In this document: positions 43,611 through 52,768 of the stretch, in pieces
Position numbering within the stretch: position 1 is the first letter of the stretch
How the letters are laid out: every line of letters begins with the position of its first letter
From: Pseudomonas hefeiensis
Lineage (GTDB): Bacteria > Pseudomonadota > Gammaproteobacteria > Pseudomonadales > Pseudomonadaceae
Direction of reading: 5' to 3'
NCBI RefSeq assembly: GCF_030687835.1
Contig: NZ_CP117449.1
Location: forward strand, 3,596,001-3,660,000
Length of the DNA: 64,000 nucleotides
Program-made: the position numbers and the translations under genes
The notes under the pieces: model-generated
What the model was told of the DNA's origin: nothing
What the model saw: only the letters and a program-made list of their open reading frames with translations
Databases searched by the model: none

Positions 43611-44327
43611 GATCGAGAACGTACACAAATCCTTCGGCGAGGCTGGAAGTAGTCAAGGGCGTGAGCCTGACGGTGGACAAAGGCGAAGTGGTGTCGATCA
43701 TCGGCGGCTCCGGCTCCGGTAAATCGACCCTGCTGATGTGCATCAATGGTCTGGAGCCGATCCACAAAGGCAGCATCCGCGTGGACGGCATCGAGGTCCA
43801 CGACCGCGCCACCGACCTGAACCGCTTGCGGCAAAAGATTTGGCATCGTGTTCCAGCAATGGAACGCTTTCCCCCACCTGACGGTGCTGGAAAACGTGAT
43901 GCTGGCACCGCGCAAGGTGCTGGGCAAAAGCAAGCAGGACGCCGAAGCGCTGGCGCTGCAACAGCTGGAGCATGTGGGCCTGGGGGACAAGCTCAAGGCC
44001 TTCCCCGGAAAGCTTTCCGGTGGTCAACAACAGCGCATGGCGATCGCCCGGGCCCTGGCGATGTCCCCAGACTACATGCTCTTCGACGAAGCCACCTCGG
44101 CCCTGGACCCGCAACTGGTGGGCGAAGTGCTGGACACCATGCGCATGCTCGCCGAAGACGGCATGACCATGGTGCTGGTGACCCACGAGATCCGCTTCGC
44201 CCGGGACGTGTCCGACCGCGTGGCGTTCTTCTGCGACGGGCGGGTCCATGAAATCGGGCCGCCGGACCAGGTGATTGGCAACCCTGTGCAGCCGGAGACG
44301 GCGGCGTTTCTCAAGTCGGTGAAATAG
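43603..44327 (+). pseudogene. Amino-acid ABC transporter ATPase, two frameshifts
   Basis: The expected 240-residue ATPase is present in three consecutive frames. MIEIENVHKSFG is read from 43603; an extra base near 43636-43641 shifts to the frame with RLEVVKGVSL, Walker A GGSGSGKST and INGLEP; an extra t in aagattt near 43838-43841 (should read I-G-I-V-F-Q-Q) shifts again to the frame with LSGGQQQR, Walker B YMLFDEATSALD and THE. Nothing else is missing and no stop codons interrupt. Either the gene is recently broken, which would disable the transporter unless another ATPase substitutes, or the two single-base insertions are sequencing errors. Confidence 0.85.
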
Positions 44328-44338
44328 CGGATGGCCCC

Positions 44339-44447
44339 ATCGCGAGCAGGCTCGCTCCCACACTGATTTGTGTACGCCACAGACCTCTGTGGGAAAGGCT
44401 TGCCCCCAGCCACAGAACGCTGTGGGAGCAAGGCTTGCCCGCGATGA
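44339..44447. repeat. Cluster of single REP palindromes
   Basis: Three REP arms (gcgagcaggctcgctccca, ctgtgggaaaggcttgccc, ctgtgggagcaaggcttgcccgcga) of two types without a proper REPIN pairing. Confidence 0.75.
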
Positions 44448-44478
44448 GGCCCTATAAGACAACACAAGGATCGCCCCC

Positions 44479-45507
44479 ATGCGCTCATCGAAAATCATCC
44501 ATGTAGTCAGCTGCCATGCCGAAGGCGAAGTCGGCGACGTCATTGTCGGCGGCGTCGCCCCGCCGCCCGGCGCCACCGTATGGGAACAGTCACGCTGGAT
44601 CGCCCAGGACCAGACCCTGCGTAACTTCGTGCTTAACGAGCCCCGTGGTGGCGTATTCCGCCACGTCAACCTGCTGGTGCCCGCCAAAGACCCACGGGCG
44701 CAGATGGCCTGGATCATCATGGAACCGGCCGACACACCGCCGATGTCCGGTTCCAACTCGTTGTGCGTCGCCACCGTGTTGCTGGACAGCGGCATCCTGC
44801 CGATGACCGAACCCCAGACGCGCTTGGTCCTCGAAGCGCCCGGCGGGCTGATCGAAGCGGTGGCCGACTGCCGCGATGGCAAAGTCCAGCGCGTGGAAAT
44901 CAGGAACGTGCCCTCCTTCGTCGACCGCCTCGATGCCTGGATCGAAGTCGAGGGGCTGGGTTCGCTGCAGGTGGACACCGCCTACGGCGGCGACAGTTTC
45001 GTCATCGTCGACGCCCAGCGCCTGGGTTTTGCCATCCGCCCCGATGAAGCGGCCGAGTTGGTGGCCGCGGGGCTGAAAATCACCCGGGCCGCCAACGAAC
45101 AACTGGGCTTTGTGCATCCTTTGAACCCCGACTGGTCGCATATCTCGTTTTGCCAGATCGCCGCGCCTATCGTCCTGGAGCACGGCATCGCCAGCGCTGC
45201 CAACGCCGTGGTGATCCAGCCCGGCAAGATCGATCGCTCCCCCACCGGCACCGGTTGCTCGGCGCGCATGGCGGTGTTGCACGCCAAGGGGTTGATGCAG
45301 GTGGGTGAGCGCTTCATCGGCCGCTCGATCATCGGCTCCGAGTTCCACTGCCGTATCGACTCGCTGACCGAAGTGGCCGGGCGTCCGGCGATTTATCCGT
45401 GCATCGCCGGGCGCGCGTGGATCACCGGCACGCATCAGTTGCTGCTCGACCCAGCCGATCCGTGGCCCGAGGGCTACCGGCTTTCGGATACTTGGCCGGG
45501 CGCATGA
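44479..45507 (+). CDS. Proline racemase-family protein with Ser/Thr in place of both catalytic Cys
   Basis: A 342-residue proline-racemase-superfamily member, second in the cluster. At the first catalytic place it has Ser90 (PMSGSNSLC) and at the second Thr256 (SPTGTGCSA), so neither thiol of a racemase/epimerase is kept. Cys-Thr pairs are known for trans-3-hydroxy-L-proline dehydratase; a Ser-Thr pair points to a dehydratase-like or altered activity. The position between transporter and deaminase genes resembles P. aeruginosa lhpK. Shine-Dalgarno aagga is present. The substrate is unproven; a hydroxyproline isomer is the best guess. Confidence 0.82.
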   Translation: MRSSKIIHVVSCHAEGEVGDVIVGGVAPPPGATVWEQSRWIAQDQTLRNFVLNEPRGGVFRHVNLLVPAKDPRAQMAWIIMEPADTPPMSGSNSLCVATVLLDSGILPMTEPQTRLVLEAPGGLIEAVADCRDGKVQRVEIRNVPSFVDRLDAWIEVEGLGSLQVDTAYGGDSFVIVDAQRLGFAIRPDEAAELVAAGLKITRAANEQLGFVHPLNPDWSHISFCQIAAPIVLEHGIASAANAVVIQPGKIDRSPTGTGCSARMAVLHAKGLMQVGERFIGRSIIGSEFHCRIDSLTEVAGRPAIYPCIAGRAWITGTHQLLLDPADPWPEGYRLSDTWPGA

Positions 45508-45530
45508 CTTTCGAACTTTGCACATCCCCC

Positions 45531-45651
45531 TGTGGCGAGGGGATTTATCCCCGCTGGGCTGCGAAGCAGCCCCTCTGGATTCCACTGACACACCGAGTTG
45601 CCTGTATCAGGACCGCTTCGCGGCCCAACGGGGATAAATCCCCTCACCACA
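45531..45651. repeat. Palindromic repeat, tgtggcgaggggatttatcccc type
   Basis: Inverted arms between the racemase-family gene and the deaminase gene. Confidence 0.87.
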
Positions 45652-45672
45652 TACCCATAACCGGAGACAACC

Positions 45673-46590
45673 ATGAGTAAACGCATCAACTGGAGCGGTG
45701 TATTCCCTGCCGTCACCACGCAGTTCAACGATGACTTTTCCATCAATCTGGAAAAAACCCATCAAGTGATTTCCAACGTCATCCGCGATGGCGTGTCAGG
45801 CCTGGTGGTCTGCGGCTCGGTGGGGGAAAACACCTCCCTGAGCGCCGAGGAGAAAATTGCCGTGACTGAAGTGGCGGTGGATGCTGCCCGGGGCCGGGTG
45901 CCGGTGATCTGCGGCGTGGCCGAGTTCACTAGCGTGCAGGCGGCCAAGGTCGCCAACGCGGTGCGCCAGGTTGGCGTTGACGGCGTGATGCTGATGCCGG
46001 CGCTGGTCTATGGCTCCAAGCCGTTCGAGACCGCCGAGCATTTCCGCTACGTGGCCCGGCATGCCGACGTGCCGCTGATGGTCTACAACAACCCGCCGAT
46101 CTACAAGAATGACGTGACCCCGGACATCCTGATTTCCTTGGCCGATTGCGACAACGTAGTGTGTTTCAAGGATTCGTCCGGCGACACCCGGCGTTTCATC
46201 GACGTGCGCAATGAAGTCGGCGACCGGTTTGTGTTGTTCGCAGGCCTGGACGACGTGGTGCTGGAAAGCCTGGCCGTGGGTGCCGAAGGCTGGGTCTCGG
46301 GGATGTCCAACGTGTTCCCCCAAGAAGGCGAAACCATTTTCCGCCTGGCCCGCGCCGGGCGTTTTGCCGAAGCGATGCCGATCTACGAATGGCTGATGCC
46401 GATCCTGCACCTGGACGCCCGCGCCGACCTGGTGCAGTGCATCAAACTGTGCGAAGCCATTGCCGGTCGCGGCAGCGCCCTCACCCGCCCACCGCGCCTG
46501 GCGCTGCCGGAGGAGGATCGCGTGTATGTCGAGCAGATCATGGCCAAGGCCCTGGCCAATCGGCCGGTGTTGCCGGATGTGGGGCTTTAA
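45673..46590 (+). CDS. lhpC: 1-pyrroline-4-hydroxy-2-carboxylate deaminase (DapA family)
   Basis: A 305-residue (beta/alpha)8-barrel of the dihydrodipicolinate synthase family with Schiff-base Lys166 (VVCFKDSSGD), Tyr138 (MVYNNPP) and the GSVGENTSL loop. In hydroxyproline catabolism this family member deaminates and dehydrates pyrroline-4-hydroxy-2-carboxylate to 2-oxoglutarate semialdehyde. The dehydrogenase for that semialdehyde is not in the window. Own Shine-Dalgarno cggag; separated from the gene before it by a palindromic repeat. Confidence 0.88.
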   Translation: MSKRINWSGVFPAVTTQFNDDFSINLEKTHQVISNVIRDGVSGLVVCGSVGENTSLSAEEKIAVTEVAVDAARGRVPVICGVAEFTSVQAAKVANAVRQVGVDGVMLMPALVYGSKPFETAEHFRYVARHADVPLMVYNNPPIYKNDVTPDILISLADCDNVVCFKDSSGDTRRFIDVRNEVGDRFVLFAGLDDVVLESLAVGAEGWVSGMSNVFPQEGETIFRLARAGRFAEAMPIYEWLMPILHLDARADLVQCIKLCEAIAGRGSALTRPPRLALPEEDRVYVEQIMAKALANRPVLPDVGL

Positions 46591-46622
46591 GGTCCGCCTC
46601 TTCCCGAAGCGGATGAAATCCA

Positions 46623-46972
46623 TGTGGGAGCGAGCCTGCTCGCGATAGCGGTCTGTCTGATATGACTATGCTGCATGTGTCGCCGTCTTCGCGAGCAAGC
46701 CCGCTCCCACAGGATGGGTGGTGGATACCGAATCGTGAACACACGCAATAAAACTGTGGGAGCGGGCTTGCTCGCGATAGCGGTCTGTCTGATATGACTA
46801 TGCTGCATGTGCCGCCATCATCGCGAGCAAGCCCGCTCCCACAGGATGGGTGGTGGATACCGAATCGTGAACACACGCAATAAAACTGTGGGAGCGAGCC
46901 TGCTCGCGATAGCGGTTTGTCTGAATCGACTATGCTGGATGTGCCGCCATCATCGTGAGCAAACTCGCACAC
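46623..46972. repeat. Tandem array of three REPINs
   Basis: REPINs at 46623-46711, 46755-46843 and 46887-46972, each 132 bp apart, with near-identical spacers (ggatgggtggtggataccg...). The third has a decayed right arm. It fills the 392-bp gap before the DinB gene. Confidence 0.9.
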
Positions 46973-46982
46973 AAGGTGCCCC

Positions 46983-47537
46983 ATGAACTATTTCCTGGCC
47001 CAGGCCCTGAACAATCAGTGGGCCAATCACCGACTACTCATTGCCTGCGCGCAGTTGAGCGAGGCCGAATATGAGGCACCGCGCACGGGGTTCTTCCCGT
47101 CCATCCAAGCCACGCTTTGCCACATCCTGGAAGTGGACCGCTATTACCTCACCGCACTGGAAGGCGACCGTGACGGCCAGATAAAGGACTTCTCCCAGAC
47201 CCTGGCCTTTGCCCAACTGCTGCACAACCAAACTCAAACCGACCAGCGGCTGGTGGCGTTCTGCAAGGCCCTGCGGGTAAAAGACCTCGCCCGCTTCGTC
47301 AATCTGGTGCGTGTCGACGGTGTGGTGCGCGAACGAATCGACCGGCTGCTGTTGCACCTGTTCGAACATCAGATCCATCATCGCGGACAGGTCCACACCA
47401 TGCTCAGCGCCGCCCATGTCAAGCCGCCGCAACTCGATGAATTCTTCCTCGACTGCGACCGCAAGTTTCGCGAAGAAGAGGAGCAGCCACTGCAACTCGG
47501 CGAAGACCGCGTCTGGCGCAACTACCTGCCAGACTGA
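46983..47537 (+). CDS. DinB-family protein
   Basis: A 184-residue four-helix-bundle protein of the DinB/YfiT family. The metal-binding histidines are visible: His near residue 48 (TLCHILEVDRYY) and the pair in LFEHQIHHRGQVHTML. These are metal-dependent thiol-linked enzymes or stress proteins of mostly unknown substrate. It is followed by a DUF6152-type gene 27 nt later, possibly in one operon. Confidence 0.88.
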   Translation: MNYFLAQALNNQWANHRLLIACAQLSEAEYEAPRTGFFPSIQATLCHILEVDRYYLTALEGDRDGQIKDFSQTLAFAQLLHNQTQTDQRLVAFCKALRVKDLARFVNLVRVDGVVRERIDRLLLHLFEHQIHHRGQVHTMLSAAHVKPPQLDEFFLDCDRKFREEEEQPLQLGEDRVWRNYLPD

Positions 47538-47563
47538 ACCGATGATCCAACAGGAGACCTGCC

Positions 47564-47914
47564 ATGAAACACATACTGGGTTGCATCGGCTTATCGTTGA
47601 TGCTGGTGACAACGACAGTCCTGGCCCATCACGGCTGGAGCGAGTACGACACTGACAACGCCCTGCAACTCAACGGAACGATAGAAGAATCCGGCTATTC
47701 GCACCCCCATGGCTTCGTGCGCCTGAAAACGGCGGACAAAACCTGGACCGTGGTCCTCGCCCCGCCGTCACGCATGGAGAACCGAGGCCTGAGCAAGGAC
47801 ATGCTCAAGCCTGGCAATCAGGTGAGCGTGGCCGGCTATGCAAACCGCAACAAACCCGATGAGTTGCGCGCAGAACGCATCACCGTCGACAACAAGACCG
47901 TCGAGTTGCGCTGA
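47564..47914 (+). CDS. Exported DUF6152-type protein
   Basis: A 116-residue protein with signal peptide (MKHILGCIGLSLMLVTTTVLA), then HHGWSEYDTDNALQLNGTI at the mature N-terminus with His pair, and an OB-like beta fold (APPSRMENRGLSKDMLKPGNQVSVAG). The family is found beside small membrane proteins and may bind copper via the N-terminal histidines (inference). Overlaps the next start by one base (TGATG). Confidence 0.78.
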   Translation: MKHILGCIGLSLMLVTTTVLAHHGWSEYDTDNALQLNGTIEESGYSHPHGFVRLKTADKTWTVVLAPPSRMENRGLSKDMLKPGNQVSVAGYANRNKPDELRAERITVDNKTVELR

Positions 47915-48420
47915 TGCAGGCCATCGAGACAGGCACCGACCCGCAGGGCTGGCTAGACCAACTGGAGGGTTCGTCCCTGGCGGTGGCCATGCGCGGCGAA
48001 CTGTGGCTCTACCCGTTGGTGGAGGTGGTACACATCATCGGGTTTTCGCTGTTGGTGGGCGCGGTGGTGATGTTCGATCTGCGGGTACTTGGGGTGTCCA
48101 AGGACATTGCCGTGACGGCGTTGGCCCGCCATCTACTGCCGTGGGCCCTTGCGGCCCTGTTATTGATCGTGCCCGCCGGCTTGATGATGTTCAGCGCCCA
48201 TCCCCATGACTTCGCCGGCAACGGCGTGTTTATCCTCAAGCTGTGCCTGATTGCGACAGCGGGCCTCAACGCCCTGGTGTTTCACCTCGGCATTTATCGC
48301 ACGGTCAGCCAATGGAACACCGCCAGCGCGGCACCAGGACTGGCGAAAGCGCAGGCGGTGCTGTCCGTGGCGGTATGGTTCGCGGTGGTGTTGTGTGGGC
48401 GCTTGCTGGCCTATACCTGA
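47914..48420 (+). CDS. Small membrane protein, DUF6644-like
   Basis: A 168-residue integral membrane protein with four hydrophobic segments (about 30-58, 68-88, 105-125, 142-165) and conserved His in VEVVHIIGFSLLVG. It is translationally coupled to the DUF6152-type gene, so the two likely work as a pair, receptor plus membrane protein. Function not known to me. Confidence 0.75.
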   Translation: MQAIETGTDPQGWLDQLEGSSLAVAMRGELWLYPLVEVVHIIGFSLLVGAVVMFDLRVLGVSKDIAVTALARHLLPWALAALLLIVPAGLMMFSAHPHDFAGNGVFILKLCLIATAGLNALVFHLGIYRTVSQWNTASAAPGLAKAQAVLSVAVWFAVVLCGRLLAYT

Positions 48421-48423
48421 GAT

Positions 48424-48453
48424 AAAAAGTGCGATGGCCTTGCCAGCCATCGC
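48424..48453 (-). terminator. Intrinsic terminator of the acetoin operon
   Basis: On the - strand an 8-bp stem (gcgatggc / gccatcgc, 7-nt loop) is followed by acttttt, 23 nt after the bdhA stop codon. Confidence 0.8.
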
Positions 48454-48475
48454 CAATCGCCCACCTCAGGCGCGC

Positions 48476-49570
48476 TCAGACCCGTGCGGGTGACACGATG
48501 ATTTTCACGTTGTGCTCCTTGTTATTGACCAGTTCCTCGAAGCCCTGACCAACGATCTGCTCCAACTGGATGCGCCCGGTCACCAGCGGCGAGATGTCCA
48601 GGCGCCCATCGGCGATGAAGGCAATCACGTCGGCGAATTCACCGTTGTAGGCCAGCGCGCCGAGCACCTGCTTCTCGGTGGAGACCAGTTCAAAGAAGTT
48701 GAACTCGCTCGGTTCCTCGAAAATGCCCACCAGCACACATTTACCCGCCTTGCGGATCAGGTCGATGGCGAGTTTGGCGGTGTGCTTGTTGCCGATGCAT
48801 TCGAAACTGACATCGGCCCCCAAGCCAGCGGTCAGGCGACGGACTTCGGCCAGGGCGTCGCACTCGTTCGGATCGATCACATGGCTGGCGCCCACTTCCA
48901 GGGCCTTGGCCTTGCGCGCGCCGGACATCTCCAGGGCAATTACCTGCGCCGCGCCGGCGGCCTTGGCGCACATGATGGTGCACAGACCGATGGTGCCGGC
49001 GCCGACCACCACCACGTTCTGGCCCAACAGGCTGCCGGCCTTTTTCACCGCATGCATGCCCACTGCCAACGGCTCGATCAGCGCACCGGCTTCGGCGGGA
49101 AAATCAGCAGGCAGTTTGTACAGCAGATTGGCCGGTACGTTGACCAACTCCGCAAACGCACCGTTGTTCATCAGCCCGGTGAACGCCAGGTTTTCGCAGA
49201 TGTTGTAGAGCCCGTGGGTGCAGTAATAGCAGGTGCCACAGTGCTGACAGGCATCGGCCGCCACCGGCTCGCCGACGCTGAAGCCCTCGACACCGGCCCC
49301 CAGCTCGACGATTTCACCGCAGAACTCATGGCCGAGAATGCACTGGCCCTTGATGCCGGTCAGCGGATGCGGTGCGTCCACCGGAATGAACACCGGCCCG
49401 GCCACATATTCATGCAGGTCAGAGCCACAGATGCCGCACCACTGCACACGGATCTGCACCCAACCGGCGGGTGGCGAAACCGGCAGTGGCACGTCTTCGA
49501 CGCGAATGTCGTTGCGGCCATGCCAGACGGCGGCGCGCATGCTGCGGGTAGGCTTGATTGAAACGTTCAT
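48476..49570 (-). CDS. bdhA: 2,3-butanediol dehydrogenase (zinc alcohol dehydrogenase family)
   Basis: A 364-residue medium-chain dehydrogenase: catalytic zinc site CGICGSD and GHEFCGEI, structural zinc cysteines in ACQHCGTCYYCTHGLYNIC, and Rossmann motif VVGAGTIGL. It interconverts 2,3-butanediol and acetoin with NAD. Last gene of the aco operon, 54 nt after acoC. Start 49570 has ggagg 7 nt upstream. Confidence 0.92.
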   Translation of the reverse strand: MNVSIKPTRSMRAAVWHGRNDIRVEDVPLPVSPPAGWVQIRVQWCGICGSDLHEYVAGPVFIPVDAPHPLTGIKGQCILGHEFCGEIVELGAGVEGFSVGEPVAADACQHCGTCYYCTHGLYNICENLAFTGLMNNGAFAELVNVPANLLYKLPADFPAEAGALIEPLAVGMHAVKKAGSLLGQNVVVVGAGTIGLCTIMCAKAAGAAQVIALEMSGARKAKALEVGASHVIDPNECDALAEVRRLTAGLGADVSFECIGNKHTAKLAIDLIRKAGKCVLVGIFEEPSEFNFFELVSTEKQVLGALAYNGEFADVIAFIADGRLDISPLVTGRIQLEQIVGQGFEELVNNKEHNVKIIVSPARV

Positions 49571-49624
49571 AACGTTGCCTCCAGAGTTTTGTAGGAGCGA
49601 CGAATCACCTCGCCGCCCGCTTGA

Positions 49625-50737
49625 TCAGTGCTGCTCAATGAACCCGAGGATGAGCTGGTTGACCTGCTCGGCCGCCTCCATTTGCACCATGTGGCCCTGG
49701 CCGGGCAGCACCTGGACCTGGGCACTCAGCCCGTCGCTGTGGGCCGCCGGGATGATTGCGTCGTCGCTGCCCCAGATCACCAGCGTCGGTACGTGGCCGG
49801 CCTGCACTACTTCGCGCAAATCCACCTGCTGGCGACCGTCGGCAAACAGCGTCGCTGACAGTTGCAACAGCGCAGCGTCCACCCCCTCCAGGCGCTTGTA
49901 CTTGAGCATGTCATCGAGCATCTGGCGGTTGACCAGCTCGGCATTGGAGAACAGTTGCACCAGTTGCGGCTTGAGAGCGTTGCGGTTGGCTGCTTCGACA
50001 AAACCTTTCAGGTAGCTGCCATTGATCTGCGCGCCCAGCCCGGCACTGCCGATCAAGGTCAGCGACCGTACCCGCTGGGGCATCAGGCGCGCGGCGTTCA
50101 GCGACACCGCCCCGCCCATGGAATGCCCCACCAGATGCACAGCATTGATGTCCAGGTGATCGAGCAAGGCCAGCACCACCCCGCTCAGTTCGTCCAGGTC
50201 GCCGCGTTGCAGTGTCTTGGCGGATTCGCCGTGGCCCGGCAGGTCCAGGGCGATGACCCGACGCCCGGCCGCCAGTGCTTGGTGGTTGAACAGCCAATTG
50301 TTCAGGTCGCCACCGAAACCATGCACCAGCAGCAGCGGCGTGCCGCCCTCGCCACGCTCGAAAAAGCGAATCACCCGGCCGTCCAGTTCGACTTTCTGAG
50401 GTTTCGGGCCGCTGTCTTCGTCGGCAGCGTCGCCGGGCACAAAAGACGACTGGAACTGCTCGATGAGCGCATCGATCTCGGCATCGCTGGCTTCGCCGTC
50501 GACGACAATACCGAGCAAGGCGCCGACCGCCAGGGTTTCGTCCTGCCGGGCGATCTGCCGACGCAAGATCCCGGAGAACGGCGCTTCGACGCTGCTGGAA
50601 ATTTTGTCGGTTTCCACGTCCATCACTTCATCACCCTTGGTGATGGCCTGGCCCTCCTCCTTGAGCCAGGCATCTACCCGGCCTTCGGTCATCGACAGGC
50701 CCCACTTGGGCATGGTCAGGGTATGAATCTGGCTCAT
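49625..50737 (-). CDS. acoC: Acetoin dehydrogenase E2 component AcoC (lipoyl domain + alpha/beta hydrolase)
   Basis: A 370-residue protein made of an N-terminal lipoyl domain (lipoyl-Lys45 in ETDKISSS) and a C-terminal alpha/beta-hydrolase fold with nucleophile Ser206 (GHSMGG) and a late His (GQGHMVQ). It has neither the peripheral-subunit-binding domain nor the usual E2 acyltransferase domain; this form is known for Pseudomonas AcoC. It cleaves acetoin-derived acetyl units onto CoA with AcoAB. It overlaps acoB by one base (TGATG). Confidence 0.92.
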   Translation of the reverse strand: MSQIHTLTMPKWGLSMTEGRVDAWLKEEGQAITKGDEVMDVETDKISSSVEAPFSGILRRQIARQDETLAVGALLGIVVDGEASDAEIDALIEQFQSSFVPGDAADEDSGPKPQKVELDGRVIRFFERGEGGTPLLLVHGFGGDLNNWLFNHQALAAGRRVIALDLPGHGESAKTLQRGDLDELSGVVLALLDHLDINAVHLVGHSMGGAVSLNAARLMPQRVRSLTLIGSAGLGAQINGSYLKGFVEAANRNALKPQLVQLFSNAELVNRQMLDDMLKYKRLEGVDAALLQLSATLFADGRQQVDLREVVQAGHVPTLVIWGSDDAIIPAAHSDGLSAQVQVLPGQGHMVQMEAAEQVNQLILGFIEQH

Positions 50738-51753
50738 CAGCGCTTGCTCCACTCGATCACGTTGAGCACGGCCTGTTCGATCTTTGCCGCGTCGGGGATG
50801 TACAGGTCTTCCAGGGCATCGGAGAACGGCACCGGGGTATGGGGCGCGGTGACCATTTCAATCGGAGCCTTGAGCGCGCCGAAGGCTTTTTGCGCGACCA
50901 GCGCCGAGATGTCCGTGGCCATGGAACAGCGCGGATTGGCCTCATCGATGACCACCAGGCGCCCGGTCTTCTCGACGCTTTCCAGGATGCTGTCCTCGTC
51001 CATCGGGCTGGTGGTGCGCAGGTCGATGACCTCGCAGTCGATGCCGCGCCCGGCCAGGCTGCGCGCCGCGTCCATCGCGGTGTTGACCATGCGCCCGTAC
51101 GAGACCAGGGTCACGTCCTTGCCGTCGCGCAGGAAGTTGGCTTCGCCAAAGGGAATGGTATAGAGCTCTTCCGGCACCTCGCCCTGCATGCTGTAGAGCA
51201 ATTTGTGCTCGCAGAAGATCACCGGGTCGTTGTCGCGGATCGCCTGGATCAGCAAGCCCTTGGCGTCATAGGGCGACGACGGGCACACCACTTTCAGCCC
51301 CGGAATGTGCGTCCACAAGGAGGTGAGCATCTGCGAATGCTGGGCGGCGGCGCGCAGGCCCGCGCCGACCATGGTGCGGATCACCAGCGGTGTGGAGGCC
51401 TTGCCGCCGAACATGTAGCGAAACTTCGCCGCCTGGTTGAGGATCTGGTCCAGGCAGCACCCGGCGAAGTCGACGAACATCAGTTCGCACACCGGGCGCA
51501 CGCCACAGGTTGCCGCGCCGACCGCCGCGCCGACGTAACCGATTTCCGACAGCGGCGTATCCAGCACACGCTCGGGAAACTGGTCGTAAAGCCCCTTGGT
51601 GACGCCGAGCACACCGCCCCAGGCGTCGTTTTCACCGGGCGCGCCGGCGCCACCGGCGACGTCCTCGCCCATGATGAAGACGCTGGAGTCGCGGCGCATT
51701 TCCTGGGCCAGGGCTTCGTTGATTGCCTGCTGATAGCTGATTTTTCTCGCCAT
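50737..51753 (-). CDS. acoB: Acetoin dehydrogenase E1 beta subunit
   Basis: A 338-residue transketolase-like beta subunit (MARKISYQQAINEALAQEM, VFIMGEDVAGGAG, DTPLSEIGYVG, AAQHSQ). With AcoA it forms the TPP-dependent E1 that splits acetoin to acetaldehyde and an acetyl group. Start at 51753 agrees with the family N-terminus; an extension upstream is the acoA gene read in another frame. 35 nt after acoA. Confidence 0.93.
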   Translation of the reverse strand: MARKISYQQAINEALAQEMRRDSSVFIMGEDVAGGAGAPGENDAWGGVLGVTKGLYDQFPERVLDTPLSEIGYVGAAVGAATCGVRPVCELMFVDFAGCCLDQILNQAAKFRYMFGGKASTPLVIRTMVGAGLRAAAQHSQMLTSLWTHIPGLKVVCPSSPYDAKGLLIQAIRDNDPVIFCEHKLLYSMQGEVPEELYTIPFGEANFLRDGKDVTLVSYGRMVNTAMDAARSLAGRGIDCEVIDLRTTSPMDEDSILESVEKTGRLVVIDEANPRCSMATDISALVAQKAFGALKAPIEMVTAPHTPVPFSDALEDLYIPDAAKIEQAVLNVIEWSKR

Positions 51754-51788
51754 GATGGGATTCTCTGTTCTTGTTTTATGAAGAGCGT

Positions 51789-52766
51789 TCAGGGATAGGA
51801 GACGTAAACGTCGGTCAGCAGGTCCGCCGCGGTGGGCTTGGGATCGGACTTGGCCTTGTACACGGCGTTTTCGATCAGCGACTCGACCTCCTTGTCGATC
51901 AGGTCCAACTGCTCGACGGTGAGCAATCCGGCCCGTGTGGTGCGCTCGCGAAACTGCATCAGGCAATCCTGGTTCTCGCGAAAATGCTTGACCTCGTCGG
52001 GTGCCCTATAAGTCTGGGCGTCACCCTCGAAGTGGCCGTAGTAACGGGTCAGCTTGACCTCGATCAGCGAAGGCCCCTCTCCGGCACGGGCGCGTTCGAC
52101 GGCGGCCCCGGCGGCTTCATGCACGGCAAAGAAGTCAAAGCCATCCACCGTCACCCCGGGCATGCCGAAACCGGCGGCGCGATCGGCGATGTGATCGCAG
52201 GCCACCGACCAATTGGACGCAGTGGCTTCGGCGTAGCCATTGTTTTCAGCGATGAACAGGCATGGCAGGTTCCACACCGAGGCCATGTTCATGGCTTCGA
52301 ACACCGCGCCCTCGTTGGAGCCGCCGTCGCCAAAAAACACCACGGCGACGCTGTCGGTGCCCTTGAGTCGGGCGGCCAGCGCGGCGCCCACTACCAAGGG
52401 CGCGCCAGCCCCGACAATGCCATTGGCGCCGAGCATGCCTTTCTCGAAATCGGCAATGTGCATGGAGCCGCCCTTGCCTTGGCAGACGCCGGTCTTCTTG
52501 CCGTAGATCTCGGCCATCATCCCGTACACGTCCACGCCTTTGGCGATGCAATGGCCGTGGCCACGGTGGTTGGAGGCGATGCAATCCTCATCGCCCAAAT
52601 GGGCCATGACGCCGGCGGCCGACGCCTCTTCGCCGGCATACAGATGGACGAAACCGGGAATCTCGCCGGTGGCGAATTCCACGTGCAGGCGCTCTTCGAA
52701 GGCGCGGATGGTGCGCATCACCTGATAGGCGTGCAGCAGTTGATCGTGGGTGAGCGGTGTCGACAT
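51789..52766 (-). CDS. acoA: Acetoin dehydrogenase E1 alpha subunit
   Basis: A 325-residue TPP-binding subunit; the TPP motif runs from FFGDGGSNEGAVFEA to IAENNGYAEAT, and the HRGHGH phosphorylation-loop-like segment is present. Shine-Dalgarno aggag 8 nt upstream of ATG 52766, 2 nt after acoX ends. Confidence 0.94.
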   Translation of the reverse strand: MSTPLTHDQLLHAYQVMRTIRAFEERLHVEFATGEIPGFVHLYAGEEASAAGVMAHLGDEDCIASNHRGHGHCIAKGVDVYGMMAEIYGKKTGVCQGKGGSMHIADFEKGMLGANGIVGAGAPLVVGAALAARLKGTDSVAVVFFGDGGSNEGAVFEAMNMASVWNLPCLFIAENNGYAEATASNWSVACDHIADRAAGFGMPGVTVDGFDFFAVHEAAGAAVERARAGEGPSLIEVKLTRYYGHFEGDAQTYRAPDEVKHFRENQDCLMQFRERTTRAGLLTVEQLDLIDKEVESLIENAVYKAKSDPKPTAADLLTDVYVSYP

Positions 52767-52768
52767 TT

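Noticed and set aside
43607..44251. 214-codon frame as an independent ATPase gene
   Set aside because: Only its first part is ATPase-like; after about 43840 the frame is out of phase with the conserved signature and Walker B, so it is a fragment of the frameshifted gene.
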